Of a stretch of DNA of 7,714 bases, positions 1-5,795 are shown piece by piece. The stretch is from Microthrixaceae bacterium (GTDB taxonomy: Bacteria > Actinomycetota > Acidimicrobiia > Acidimicrobiales > Acidimicrobilacustridaceae), in NCBI GenBank assembly GCA_023264915.1, contig JAHFUU010000101.1, forward strand, positions 1-7,714. The letters are read 5' to 3'. The translations under genes were made by a program, and so were the position numbers. How positions within the stretch are numbered: position 1 is the first letter of the stretch; each line of letters opens with the position of its first letter. A model generated the notes under the pieces. That model did not search any database, was not told the DNA's origin, and saw only the letters and a program-made list of their open reading frames with translations.

Positions 1-896
1 CGCATCCACCTCGCCCAGATCCGGCGGGCGGCGCGGTACTTGGCGATCTCCTCGAAGAAGTCGATGTGGGCGTTGAAGAAGAAGCTGAGCCGCGGCGCGA
101 ACTCGTCGACGTCGAGCCCTGCCGCGAGCGCAGCCTCGACGTAGGCGAAGCCGTTGCCGAGCGTGAACGCGAGCTCCTGGGCGGCGGTCGAGCCGGCCTC
201 GCGGATGTGGTATCCCGAGATCGAGATGGGATGCCACCGCGGCAGCTCGGCTGCGCAGAACTTCACGACGTCGCTGACGAGGCGCATCGAGGGGCGCGGC
301 GGGAAGACGTACTCCTTCTGTGCCTGGTACTCCTTCAAGATGTCGTTCTGGATGGTCCCGCCCAGCTTCGAGCGCGCGATGCCGGCGTTGTCCGCCACCG
401 ACACGTACATCGCCAACACGATCGCCGCGGGGGAGTTGATCGTCATCGACGTCGTCACCTGGTCGAGGGCGATCCCACCGAACAGCTCACCCATGTCGGT
501 GATCGTGTCGACAGCGACGCCCGCGCGGCCGACCTCGCCGACCGAAAGAGGATCATCGGAGTCGCGGCCCATGAGGGTGGGCATGTCAAAGGCCGTTGAC
601 AGGCCGCTCCCGCCTGCCCTGAGCAGCTCCTTGAAGCGGACGTTGGTGTCCTCGGCGGTGCCGAACCCCGCGAACTGCCGCATGGTCCAGAGCTTCGAGC
701 GGTACATCGAGGCATAGGGCCCCCGCGCGTAGGGGTACTGTCCGGGCCACCCCAGCCGGTCGAGCACGGGCTGGTCGGCCTCGCCGGCTGCGGGGCCGTA
801 CACCGCCTCGAGCGGTATGCCCGACAGGGTCTCGAAGTCGACGTCACGGCTGGGGGCCCTGTCGTAGGCCTCCTGCCATCGGTCGCGATCGCTCAT
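1..896 (-). CDS. B12-dependent acyl-CoA mutase large subunit, isobutyryl-CoA mutase (IcmA)-like, 5' part
   Basis: The first 298 residues are in the window; the gene continues past the left edge. The start is ATG at 896-894. The protein is the TIM-barrel substrate domain of the methylmalonyl-CoA mutase family, which rearranges acyl-CoA carbon skeletons with adenosylcobalamin. Visible family motifs are [13 protein letters not shown] (73-85), [15 protein letters not shown] (102-116), [11 protein letters not shown] (180-190), [13 protein letters not shown] (225-237, with the Tyr-His pair at 229-230) and FAPRLSFFF (266-274). F75 and Q193 occupy the places of Tyr89 and Arg207 of Propionibacterium methylmalonyl-CoA mutase and of Phe80 and Gln198 of Streptomyces IcmA. 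The 118-residue spacing is identical, which favours isobutyryl-CoA (or a similar acyl-CoA) over methylmalonyl-CoA. IcmA-type subunits lack the B12 domain and need a small partner, which is not visible here. The gene lies 72 bp downstream of the small minus-strand gene and may share its transcript. The Shine-Dalgarno is weak. The family is certain; the IcmA-like specificity is an inference from remembered alignments. Confidence 0.95.
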   Translation of the reverse strand, partial: MSDRDRWQEAYDRAPSRDVDFETLSGIPLEAVYGPAAGEADQPVLDRLGWPGQYPYARGPYASMYRSKLWTMRQFAGFGTAEDTNVRFKELLRAGGSGLSTAFDMPTLMGRDSDDPLSVGEVGRAGVAVDTITDMGELFGGIALDQVTTSMTINSPAAIVLAMYVSVADNAGIARSKLGGTIQNDILKEYQAQKEYVFPPRPSMRLVSDVVKFCAAELPRWHPISISGYHIREAGSTAAQELAFTLGNGFAYVEAALAAGLDVDEFAPRLSFFFNAHIDFFEEIAKYRAARRIWARWM

Positions 897-968
897 CGCC
901 GCAGACTACCTGGAAGCCACCCGGTTGACCCTGTTCACCCCGTGCGCCGGCGGGCCCGCGCCGCCCGT

Positions 969-1427
969 TCAGCGCAGCCGGACCGCCCCCCCGTCGGCGT
1001 CGAAAGCTCGAGCGGTCCTGACGTCGCTCGGAGCACCCGACAGCGTCAGTGCCGCGAGGATCTCGAAGGCCGCCGTGGTGGGTTCTGAGCCGGGTGGGAA
1101 GCGTGCCGTGGCTCCCTGGGCGTCCTCGTCGAGATCCCAACCGCGCTGGTCGAGTGCCCCGGCCAGGTTGTGCAGGCGCGAGGTGCTGAGATCGGTGTAT
1201 CGCACAGCCAGCACGACGTGCCCGCTCTCGCGGGCGGTGATCGTGAGGCGGTGCCACCGATCCGGTGCGGAGACGGTGGCAACAGAATCGAGCCCTGAGG
1301 CGATGGCATGCGTGCGCAGCCAGATGACCATCTCGCTGACGATCCCCATCACGTCGAAGTCCCCCAGGTCGAGCTCGAGCTCGTTCGAGGGGGACGACGC
1401 GGACGACGCAGATGGAGCAGGTGGCAC
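969..1427 (-). CDS. Conserved-looking small protein of unknown function (152 aa)
   Basis: I do not recognise this protein with confidence. It starts at GTG 1427-1425, preceded by GGCAGG nine bases upstream; an in-frame TGA lies just before, so this is the longest possible form. Residues 1-25 are a low-complexity Pro/Ala/Ser then acidic Leu/Glu/Asp stretch, and M27 is an alternative start. The rest (about 28-152) looks like a compact soluble alpha/beta domain: helix EMVIWLRTHAIASGL, strands around WHRLTIT and HVVLAVRY, then LHNLAGALDQRGWDLDED and a final helix TTAAFEILAALTLSG. There is no signal peptide, membrane segment or cysteine. The strand-helix order with a Gly-Trp turn vaguely recalls the TY-Chap/YbjN-like chaperone domains of actinobacteria, but this is a weak impression. 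It is the first gene of a likely two-gene minus-strand unit with the acyl-CoA mutase. It is chosen over overlapping frames for its balanced composition and strong G/C bias at third positions. Confidence 0.68.
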   Translation of the reverse strand: MPPAPSASSASSPSNELELDLGDFDVMGIVSEMVIWLRTHAIASGLDSVATVSAPDRWHRLTITARESGHVVLAVRYTDLSTSRLHNLAGALDQRGWDLDEDAQGATARFPPGSEPTTAAFEILAALTLSGAPSDVRTARAFDADGGAVRLR

Positions 1428-1723
1428 GGGCGCGAGCCTGCCACGTCATCGTGGGGCTACGGTGCCCGGACGAGACCCGTCCAGCGAATCTCATCAGCGG
1501 GCGGTGCTGCGTCCTCGTGGCAGGGTGGGTGGTTGCCACATCCTCGGTCGGCTTCCTCGGCGCATGCGGAACCACCGAAGATCCGAACCGGCAGCACTCC
1601 CTCGTGTCTGACACGGGCGTGTCGGGCCGGCCGGCACCTGCGGGTCCGGCAACGGGGTTCCCGTCCTTGGTAGCCTTGCGGGCGCAACCTGGGAGTTGTG
1701 AAGTGGGGGAGCCTGGCAACCGT
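1428..1723. promoter_or_regulatory. Divergent intergenic region with palindrome and possible -10 element
   Basis: This 296-bp gap separates two divergently read genes, so it must hold both promoters. A 13-bp odd palindrome (CGTGTC-T-GACACG) lies at 1603-1615, with a further GTGTC at 1619-1623; it is a candidate operator. A short inverted repeat ACGGG-GTT-CCCGT lies at 1652-1664. TAGCCT at 1671-1676 would fit an actinobacterial -10 element for the plus-strand gene, giving a leader of about 40 nt, but no good -35 is seen 17 bp upstream. The purine run GGGGGAG at 1705-1711 is the likely ribosome binding site, with a rather long 12-nt gap to GTG 1724. The plus-strand reading frame of the downstream gene is open throughout this region (ATG at 1412) and even contains a chance lipobox-like stretch near 1505-1566, so a longer product cannot be fully excluded. 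Confidence 0.35.
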
Positions 1724-2476
1724 GTGAATCCAACTGTCCCGTGCCGTCTGCGCGGGGCCGAGCGAGGCGTCGCGTCCGCTGCCCTGTTGGCCGTGGTGTG
1801 CCTCGCGGGCGCTGCCTGCGCCGCGACAGCGCAGGTGAGCGATGGCCGTGTGGACACATCGGGCCGCGGCTCGCTGCCCCAGACGGCCGAGTCGGCGCGC
1901 GTCACCGAGGACGAGGGCGCTGGCTCTGGTGTCTTCGTAGCCGAGGAGGCGACCGGATTCGTGGACCCGCGGGTCCCGACCACCGACGAGTCGGCGCCGA
2001 CCACGACTGAGACCACGATGGCCCCGTCCACCTCGACAGCCAGAAGGCACATGACCCCCGTGACCCTGTCATCGAGAGCACCCCCGTCCGGGCCGGGGGT
2101 CCCTCCGATCCCCAGCTTCACGGCCAGCCCCGAGGAGCAGGAGTTCTTCGCGTGCGTCGTGTTCCGCGAGTCGAGCGGCAACCCTGCCGCCATCAACTAC
2201 TCCTCGGGTGCCGCGGGCCTGTACCAGTTCATCCAGTCGACCTGGGACGCTGTCGCTCGGCGCATCGGGCGCTATGACCTCGTGGGCGTGAACGCGGCTC
2301 TGGCTCCTGTCGAGATGCAGAACTACTTCGCCCACGTTCTCTTCCAATGGCAGGGTGCAGGCCCTTGGGCATCTGACGGGTGCAAGCTGCGCGCGGCCGC
2401 TCCGACGACCTCGGGTACCGGCCCGACGTCGACCACGATCGACCCCTGGAGCATCCCGACCTCATCGGTGCCGTAG
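1724..2476 (+). CDS. Secreted Rpf/transglycosylase-like peptidoglycan hydrolase
   Basis: A predicted exported protein of 250 aa that should cleave glycan strands of peptidoglycan outside the membrane. The start is placed at GTG 1724 because it yields a clean signal peptide: basic n-region (RLRGAER), hydrophobic core 16-31 and probable signal peptidase I cleavage after ATA at 34-36. Residues 37-130 are a Ser/Thr/Pro-rich linker, as in many wall-associated actinobacterial proteins. The catalytic domain covers about 134-222: FRESSGNP with likely catalytic E149, SSGAAGLYQFIQSTW (160-174), and a closing QGAGPW...C segment (210-220) much like the end of resuscitation-promoting-factor domains. C144 and C220 could form the disulfide typical of that fold. 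A 28-residue Thr/Ser/Pro-rich tail follows. Lytic transglycosylase or Rpf-like muralytic activity is inferred from this motif set. The following lyase gene begins 33 bp downstream, so co-transcription is possible, though a functional link is not obvious. Confidence 0.82.
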   Translation: MNPTVPCRLRGAERGVASAALLAVVCLAGAACAATAQVSDGRVDTSGRGSLPQTAESARVTEDEGAGSGVFVAEEATGFVDPRVPTTDESAPTTTETTMAPSTSTARRHMTPVTLSSRAPPSGPGVPPIPSFTASPEEQEFFACVVFRESSGNPAAINYSSGAAGLYQFIQSTWDAVARRIGRYDLVGVNAALAPVEMQNYFAHVLFQWQGAGPWASDGCKLRAAAPTTSGTGPTSTTIDPWSIPTSSVP

Positions 2477-2509
2477 CGGATCGAGTCCTCCTGGTGCAGA
2501 CTCTCGTCG

Positions 2510-3469
2510 ATGAACGCCCCACCGCTGCGCCCGGGCCGCAAGATCACCGGCATGTCGGCGATCCTGGTTCCCTTCACCACACGCCGCGACATCGATTGGG
2601 GATCCCTCGAAGCTCACATCGAACGAACCGCAGCGGCGGGGCTGGTTCCTGCGGTCAACATGGACACCGGGTACGTGCAGCTTCTCGACGTTCCAACCCA
2701 GGACCGGGTACTTGACCGGGCGGCCTCGTCGAGCGGCGGGTCCTTCGTTGCCGGTGCGTTCGTCGGTGACAGGCCGGGCGACCGTGCCGACCTCGACGGC
2801 TACTGCCGGCGGATCGAGGCCATCGAGTCGCGGGGTGGAACGCCGGTCATCTTCCCGTCCCACGGGCTCAATGCGCTCGACCCGGACCGCTGGGTGCAGG
2901 CTCACCAGACCTTTGGTGCCGCCGCGGACCGGTTCATCGCGTTCGAGCTGGGGCCGATGTTCGTGCCCTACGGCCGCATATGGCCACTGGAGGCATACGA
3001 GGCGCTGCTCGCCGTCGAGTCATGCGTCGGCGCCAAGCACTCCTCCCTCCATCGCCAGCCCGAGTGGGACCGGATCGAGGTGCGTGACCGGTTGAGGAGC
3101 GACTTCATGGTGCTCACCGGAAACGACCTCGCCATCGACATGGTGATGTGGGGCAGTGACTACCTGCTCGGCATCTCGACCTTCGCACCTGACCTGTTCG
3201 CCCGGCGCGACGCCCTCTGGGAGGCGGGCGACCCGGGCTTCTTCGAGCTCAACGACACGTTGCAGTACCTGGGTCAGTTCGCGTTCCGGTCACCGGTGCC
3301 CGGCTACCGCCACGACGCAGCGATGTTCTTGGTCCTGCGAGGTTGGACTGGCAGCGATTCGGTGCCCGCTGGCGCCACCTGCCGCCCCTCCTGGGACAGG
3401 GAGGTGCTCACCGAGATCGCCCAGAGACTCGGGGTCCTCGCCGGCGACGGCCCTTGCGGGCCGTCATGA
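2510..3469 (+). CDS. Divergent dihydrodipicolinate synthase/N-acetylneuraminate lyase (DapA) family protein
   Basis: A 319-aa cytosolic TIM-barrel class I aldolase/lyase-like protein; family members form a Schiff base between a lysine and a 2-oxo acid. K176 in VGAKHSSL fits the Schiff-base lysine (family pattern vGiKdss). Other landmarks are SAILVPFT (16-23), NMDTGY (50-55) at the place of the usual GTTGE loop, FELGPMFVPYG (145-155) at the place of the YNxP tyrosine loop, and a late TGNDL (203-207). In true DapA the TT pair and catalytic Tyr are kept; here they read DT, and probably E146 at the Tyr position, so this is unlikely to be the lysine-pathway enzyme and its substrate is unknown. ATG 2510 is the first common start codon (ATG, GTG or TTG) in frame after a TAG at 2474; no clear Shine-Dalgarno is seen, and M15 is an alternative. 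The stop overlaps the next start (ATGA), which argues for joint work with the flavin oxidoreductase on one substrate. Confidence 0.85.
   Translation: MNAPPLRPGRKITGMSAILVPFTTRRDIDWGSLEAHIERTAAAGLVPAVNMDTGYVQLLDVPTQDRVLDRAASSSGGSFVAGAFVGDRPGDRADLDGYCRRIEAIESRGGTPVIFPSHGLNALDPDRWVQAHQTFGAAADRFIAFELGPMFVPYGRIWPLEAYEALLAVESCVGAKHSSLHRQPEWDRIEVRDRLRSDFMVLTGNDLAIDMVMWGSDYLLGISTFAPDLFARRDALWEAGDPGFFELNDTLQYLGQFAFRSPVPGYRHDAAMFLVLRGWTGSDSVPAGATCRPSWDREVLTEIAQRLGVLAGDGPCGPS
3446..3465 (+). promoter_or_regulatory. Perfect hairpin abutting the start codon of the flavin oxidoreductase
   Basis: An 8-bp perfect stem, GACGGCCC (3446-3453) and GGGCCGTC (3458-3465), closes a TTGC loop and ends one base before ATG 3466. 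It occupies the place where a ribosome binding site should be, and no Shine-Dalgarno is visible. Because the upstream gene stops at TGA 3467-3469, ribosomes finishing it would melt the stem. This fits termination-reinitiation coupling. The stem is seen directly; its role is inferred. Confidence 0.5.
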
Positions 3470-5022
3470 ACCGCGATCGCTACCCCCAGGTCAGGTCCTT
3501 TGCCAGCATCGAGGAGCTGCGGCTCCGCCTGGTCGAGCTGGGGATCGCCGAAGACCTCTGCCTGGGCGACGGCTCGCCCGCCCCGTTCCCAGATGATGGG
3601 CGCGGGTTCCGCGAGGGCCTCACGGGCGCGAGCTCGACGGATGGGCCAACAGCCACTGGGCCGGGGTCCCCCAGACGCCCGCCGCCTGAGGCCGGACCTT
3701 CTGGGGCGCCCGAGCTCGACGACAGTCTCCAGGTCCCCGGCAGCGGGCTGCGCATCCCGAACCGCTTCGCGATCTTGCCGATGGAGGGCTGGGACGGCAC
3801 CAGTGACGGGCGGCCGACAGATCTGGTGCGGCGCCGGTGGCAGCACTTCGGATCCAGCGGCGCGGGTCTCATCTGGGGAGGTGAGGCGGTGGCGGTTCGC
3901 CCCGAAGGCCGAGCCAACCCCAACCAGCTCCTGATCGTCGAGCAGCACGCCGACGATCTCGCCGAGCTGCGCCAGATCGTGTGCGGCGCCTCGCCCCTGA
4001 CCTCCAGCCCGGCTGGACGGCCGGTGATCGGGATCCAGCTCACCCATTCAGGCCGGTTCGCCCGCCCCGACGGTGTTGCGGCTCCCCGGGTCGCGTACCG
4101 TCACGCCACCCTCGACGATCGAGTGGGTGCGACCGAGGCGTCGGTCCTGACCGACGCGGAGCTCGACGAGCTCGTCGAGGCCTTCGCGAGAGCCGCAGAG
4201 ATAGCCGAGCATGCGGGGTTCGACTTCGTAGACGTCAAGGCCTGCCACGGCTACCTGAGCCACGAGCTGCTCTCTGGCGTGCAGCGCCCGGGCCGTTACG
4301 GCGGCAGCTTCGAGGGCCGCACCCGCTTCCTCTCCTCGGTGATCGGTGAGGTGAGGTCGCGAACCCACCTGGCAGTCGGGGTTCGCATCAGCGCGTACGA
4401 CTTCGCCCCCTTCCGTGCCGATGATCGCGGCATCGGTGCGCCCGAGCCGCAGCGCTCTTTTGCCTTCGGCGCGACGAGCGACGCCGTCGGGGTCGATCTC
4501 ACCGAGACCCACAGGCTCTGCGAGCTGCTCGTCTCCCTCGGTGTCTCGATGGTCTGCGTCAGCGCGGGCAGCCCCTATTACAACCCTCACATCCAGCGCC
4601 CTGCGTACTTCCCACCCTCTGACGGGTATCTGCCCCCCGAGGATCCGCTGGTTGGCGTGGCTCGCATGGTCCGGGCGGCGACCGAGCTGCACAGGGCTCA
4701 CCCTGAGCTGGTGGTCGTGGCGTCGGGGCTGTCCTACCTTCAGGACTGGCTGGGTGAGATCGCCAGACGGCTCTTGAGCTCGAGCGCCGTCGACGCGGTC
4801 GGCATCGGACGCATGGTCCTTTCCTACCCCCAGTTCCCCTCCGACGTGCTTGCAGGTCGCCCGCTCGACCATCGAAGGATCTGCCGTACCTTCAGCGATT
4901 GCACGACGGCGCCCCGCAACGGTCTTGTGTCGGGTTGCTACCCGCTGGACCCGTTCTACAAGACCAGGCCCGAACGGCTCGAGCTGGGCAAGGCCAAGCA
5001 GGCTGCCCGTCACCGTGCCTGA
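3466..5022 (+). CDS. NADH:flavin oxidoreductase / old yellow enzyme family protein
   Basis: A 518-aa FMN-binding TIM-barrel enzyme of the old yellow enzyme/2,4-dienoyl-CoA reductase superfamily, expected to reduce or oxidise a C=C next to an electron-withdrawing group. Landmarks: IPNRFAILPM (97-106), LIWGGEAVAVRPEGRANPNQ (135-154), QLTHSGR (191-197), VDVKACHGYLSHELL (255-269) with H261/Y263 at the catalytic site, RYGGSFEGRTRF (277-288), GVRISAYDF (305-313), VASG (418-421) and IGRM (447-450) for FMN phosphate binding. The end has C473, C479 and C491 in a C-x5-C-x11-C layout; DCR and trimethylamine dehydrogenase have four cysteines here binding a 4Fe-4S cluster, and position 476 is Phe. There is no C-terminal Rossmann half, so this is a single-domain form. 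Residues about 33-88 are a Pro/Gly/Ser-rich insert. ATG 3466 is chosen because it overlaps the upstream stop (ATGA); a longer frame from 3343 would overlap that gene by 127 bp. The substrate is unknown. Confidence 0.93.
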   Translation: MNRDRYPQVRSFASIEELRLRLVELGIAEDLCLGDGSPAPFPDDGRGFREGLTGASSTDGPTATGPGSPRRPPPEAGPSGAPELDDSLQVPGSGLRIPNRFAILPMEGWDGTSDGRPTDLVRRRWQHFGSSGAGLIWGGEAVAVRPEGRANPNQLLIVEQHADDLAELRQIVCGASPLTSSPAGRPVIGIQLTHSGRFARPDGVAAPRVAYRHATLDDRVGATEASVLTDAELDELVEAFARAAEIAEHAGFDFVDVKACHGYLSHELLSGVQRPGRYGGSFEGRTRFLSSVIGEVRSRTHLAVGVRISAYDFAPFRADDRGIGAPEPQRSFAFGATSDAVGVDLTETHRLCELLVSLGVSMVCVSAGSPYYNPHIQRPAYFPPSDGYLPPEDPLVGVARMVRAATELHRAHPELVVVASGLSYLQDWLGEIARRLLSSSAVDAVGIGRMVLSYPQFPSDVLAGRPLDHRRICRTFSDCTTAPRNGLVSGCYPLDPFYKTRPERLELGKAKQAARHRA

Positions 5023-5042
5023 GAGCCCTGAGGCTAGCTGGC

Positions 5043-5091
5043 TGCCCGGGTCGGAGCTTCCCGAGCCCGGGCACGGTCGAACCTGGACCGT
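5043..5091. terminator. Tandem hairpins between convergent genes, probable terminator region
   Basis: Between convergent stops at 5022 (plus) and 5119 (minus) lie two stem-loops. The first pairs TGCCCGGG-TCGG (5043-5054) with CCGA-G-CCCGGGCA (5061-5073), a 12-bp stem with one bulged G and a six-base loop. The second pairs ACGGTC (5073-5078) with GACCGT (5086-5091). There is no T-run on either side, so classic intrinsic termination is not proven, but position and stability fit a two-way terminator in a high-GC genome. Confidence 0.5.
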
Positions 5092-5118
5092 CTCGGATCG
5101 CGTATGTGGCGCCGCTCC

Positions 5119-5640
5119 TCAGCTGACGGTGAACTGGGAGTACATGCCGTTGTGGAAGTGCCTGTGGTCGCCCTCCACGAGATTGCACACGAGCAGGTAA
5201 CGGCCAGGACCCAGGTCTGTGACGGCGAAGGACTTGGACTGTCCCGGTTGCACGTTCTCCACCTCGTCGACGAGCTCGACGCCCGCGCCCCGCTCGTCGA
5301 CGGCGCCCTCTTCGTCGAGGGGGAGCCTGGAGGGATCGAGGTCGGTCCTGAACAGGACGAGCTCGTGCACGTCGGCACCCCTGTTGGTTGCTGCGAAGGT
5401 CACGGGGCCGGCCTTGGCGGCCGCAGGGGCGGCAGAGACGCTCCACTCGGTCATGTCGACTGCGACCCTGGTGGGCCCGGTTGCAGAGGTCGCCGGGCCA
5501 CCCGGGCTCGCTGCGCGAGCCGTGCCCGTCCCGGTGCCCGATGCCTGGGAGGCCGAGCATCCGCCCGTCCCGGCGAGCACAGCGGCGGTCAGGGTGCAGG
5601 CGAGGCCGGCACGGGCACAGCTTCGGGGAATCAACTTCAC
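5119..5640 (-). CDS. Cupredoxin-domain lipoprotein, probably part of the iron-uptake module
   Basis: A 173-aa exported copper-protein-like lipoprotein. The start is GTG 5640-5638 with a strong GGAGGT just upstream (3-nt gap); TTG at codon 3 would give better spacing but changes little. The signal peptide MKLIPR... ends in a lipobox-like AGTGGC, so C28 is the likely lipidated residue. A Ser/Gly/Thr/Ala/Pro linker (29-56) leads to a single cupredoxin domain (about 57-173). Likely metal ligands are H92 (VHELVLF), C152 (LLVCNL), H161 and M166 in a HFHNGM segment equivalent to the usual HYxxGM; extra histidines sit at 159 and 163. An acidic loop (108-129) contains many Asp/Glu. EfeO proteins of iron uptake carry a cupredoxin domain fused to an iron-binding domain; here it is a free lipoprotein read divergently from the iron permease genes, so a role in binding or oxidising iron or copper at the membrane is inferred. 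Another electron-transfer role is possible. Confidence 0.87.
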   Translation of the reverse strand: MKLIPRSCARAGLACTLTAAVLAGTGGCSASQASGTGTGTARAASPGGPATSATGPTRVAVDMTEWSVSAAPAAAKAGPVTFAATNRGADVHELVLFRTDLDPSRLPLDEEGAVDERGAGVELVDEVENVQPGQSKSFAVTDLGPGRYLLVCNLVEGDHRHFHNGMYSQFTVS

Positions 5641-5666
5641 GCCACCTCCAGGGGGGAATGGTCGGG

Positions 5667-5695
5667 TTGGATGTTAGGAAACCCTAATATATGAT
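5667..5695 (+). promoter_or_regulatory. Promoter for the lipoprotein-permease genes
   Basis: TTGGAT (5667-5672) and TATGAT (5690-5695) are spaced by exactly 17 bp, a good sigma70-type match in an otherwise GC-rich region. The inverted repeat at 5674-5687 sits in the spacer. Start of transcription near 5702 would give a leader of about 94 nt before ATG 5796. A second TATGAT at 5733-5738 has no convincing -35 partner. Confidence 0.55.
5674..5687. promoter_or_regulatory. Inverted repeat TTAGG-N4-CCTAA, candidate metalloregulator operator
   Basis: TTAGG (5674-5678), AAAC, CCTAA (5683-5687) form a perfect 5-bp inverted repeat, overlapping both divergent promoters of the iron module. The half-sites are those of DtxR/IdeR iron boxes (TTAGG...CCTAA), but the spacing is 4 bases here against 9 in the classical 19-bp IdeR box. 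An iron- or manganese-responsive DtxR-family repressor is therefore a reasonable guess, not a match to a known consensus. Confidence 0.5.
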
Positions 5696-5709
5696 GATGG
5701 GTGTGGCAA
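5681..5709 (-). promoter_or_regulatory. Promoter for the cupredoxin lipoprotein gene
   Basis: Read on the minus strand, TTGCCA (5709-5704) and TAGGGT (5686-5681) are 17 bp apart. Start near 5674 would leave a leader of about 33 nt with the GGAGGT ribosome site. The -10 box lies inside the inverted repeat and overlaps the plus-strand promoter, so both would be blocked by one bound regulator. Confidence 0.42.
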
Positions 5710-5795
5710 CTACACACAGGCCGGGTCTCTTGTATGATGGCTTTCGGTTTCCTCTAGAGATCCCGTATGGCGTGCAGACCAGCTTCGGAGGGGCG

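Noticed and set aside
66..717. Two overlapping plus-strand open frames
   Set aside because: They are antisense to the mutase, whose continuous family-wide motif match on the minus strand decides the coding strand.
1412..1723. N-terminal extension of the Rpf-like protein, including a lipobox-like LGAC stretch near 1550-1566
   Set aside because: It would place two hydrophobic export-type segments in series. The second, from GTG 1724, directly precedes the typical linker and domain. Codon bias is weaker in the extension. Not fully excluded.
844..2196. A 450-codon open frame on the minus strand
   Set aside because: It runs antisense through the Rpf-like gene and across the unknown gene in another frame. 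It is rich in Arg/Pro/His/Ser with no domain, typical of a shadow frame in high-GC DNA.
2474..2509. Read-through of TAG fusing the Rpf-like protein to the lyase in the same frame
   Set aside because: It would export a cytosolic-type barrel enzyme, and no recoding signal is seen. The shared frame is probably coincidence.
3343..3465. Upstream extension of the flavin oxidoreductase
   Set aside because: It would overlap the lyase gene by 127 bp, while ATG 3466 gives a standard ATGA overlap and a start matching the family.
4048..5013. A 321-codon minus-strand open frame
   Set aside because: It is antisense to the flavin oxidoreductase, which carries clear family motifs throughout; a shadow frame.
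5701..5717. Inverted repeat GTGTG...CACAC with 7-base loop
   Set aside because: It is short, and overlaps the -35 of the minus-strand promoter; there is too little evidence for a second operator.
5691..5795. ATG cluster at 5691-5697 as start of the small lipoprotein
   Set aside because: It lies in the predicted -10 region, has no ribosome site and would put 35 residues before a normal lipoprotein signal that has its own GGAGG.
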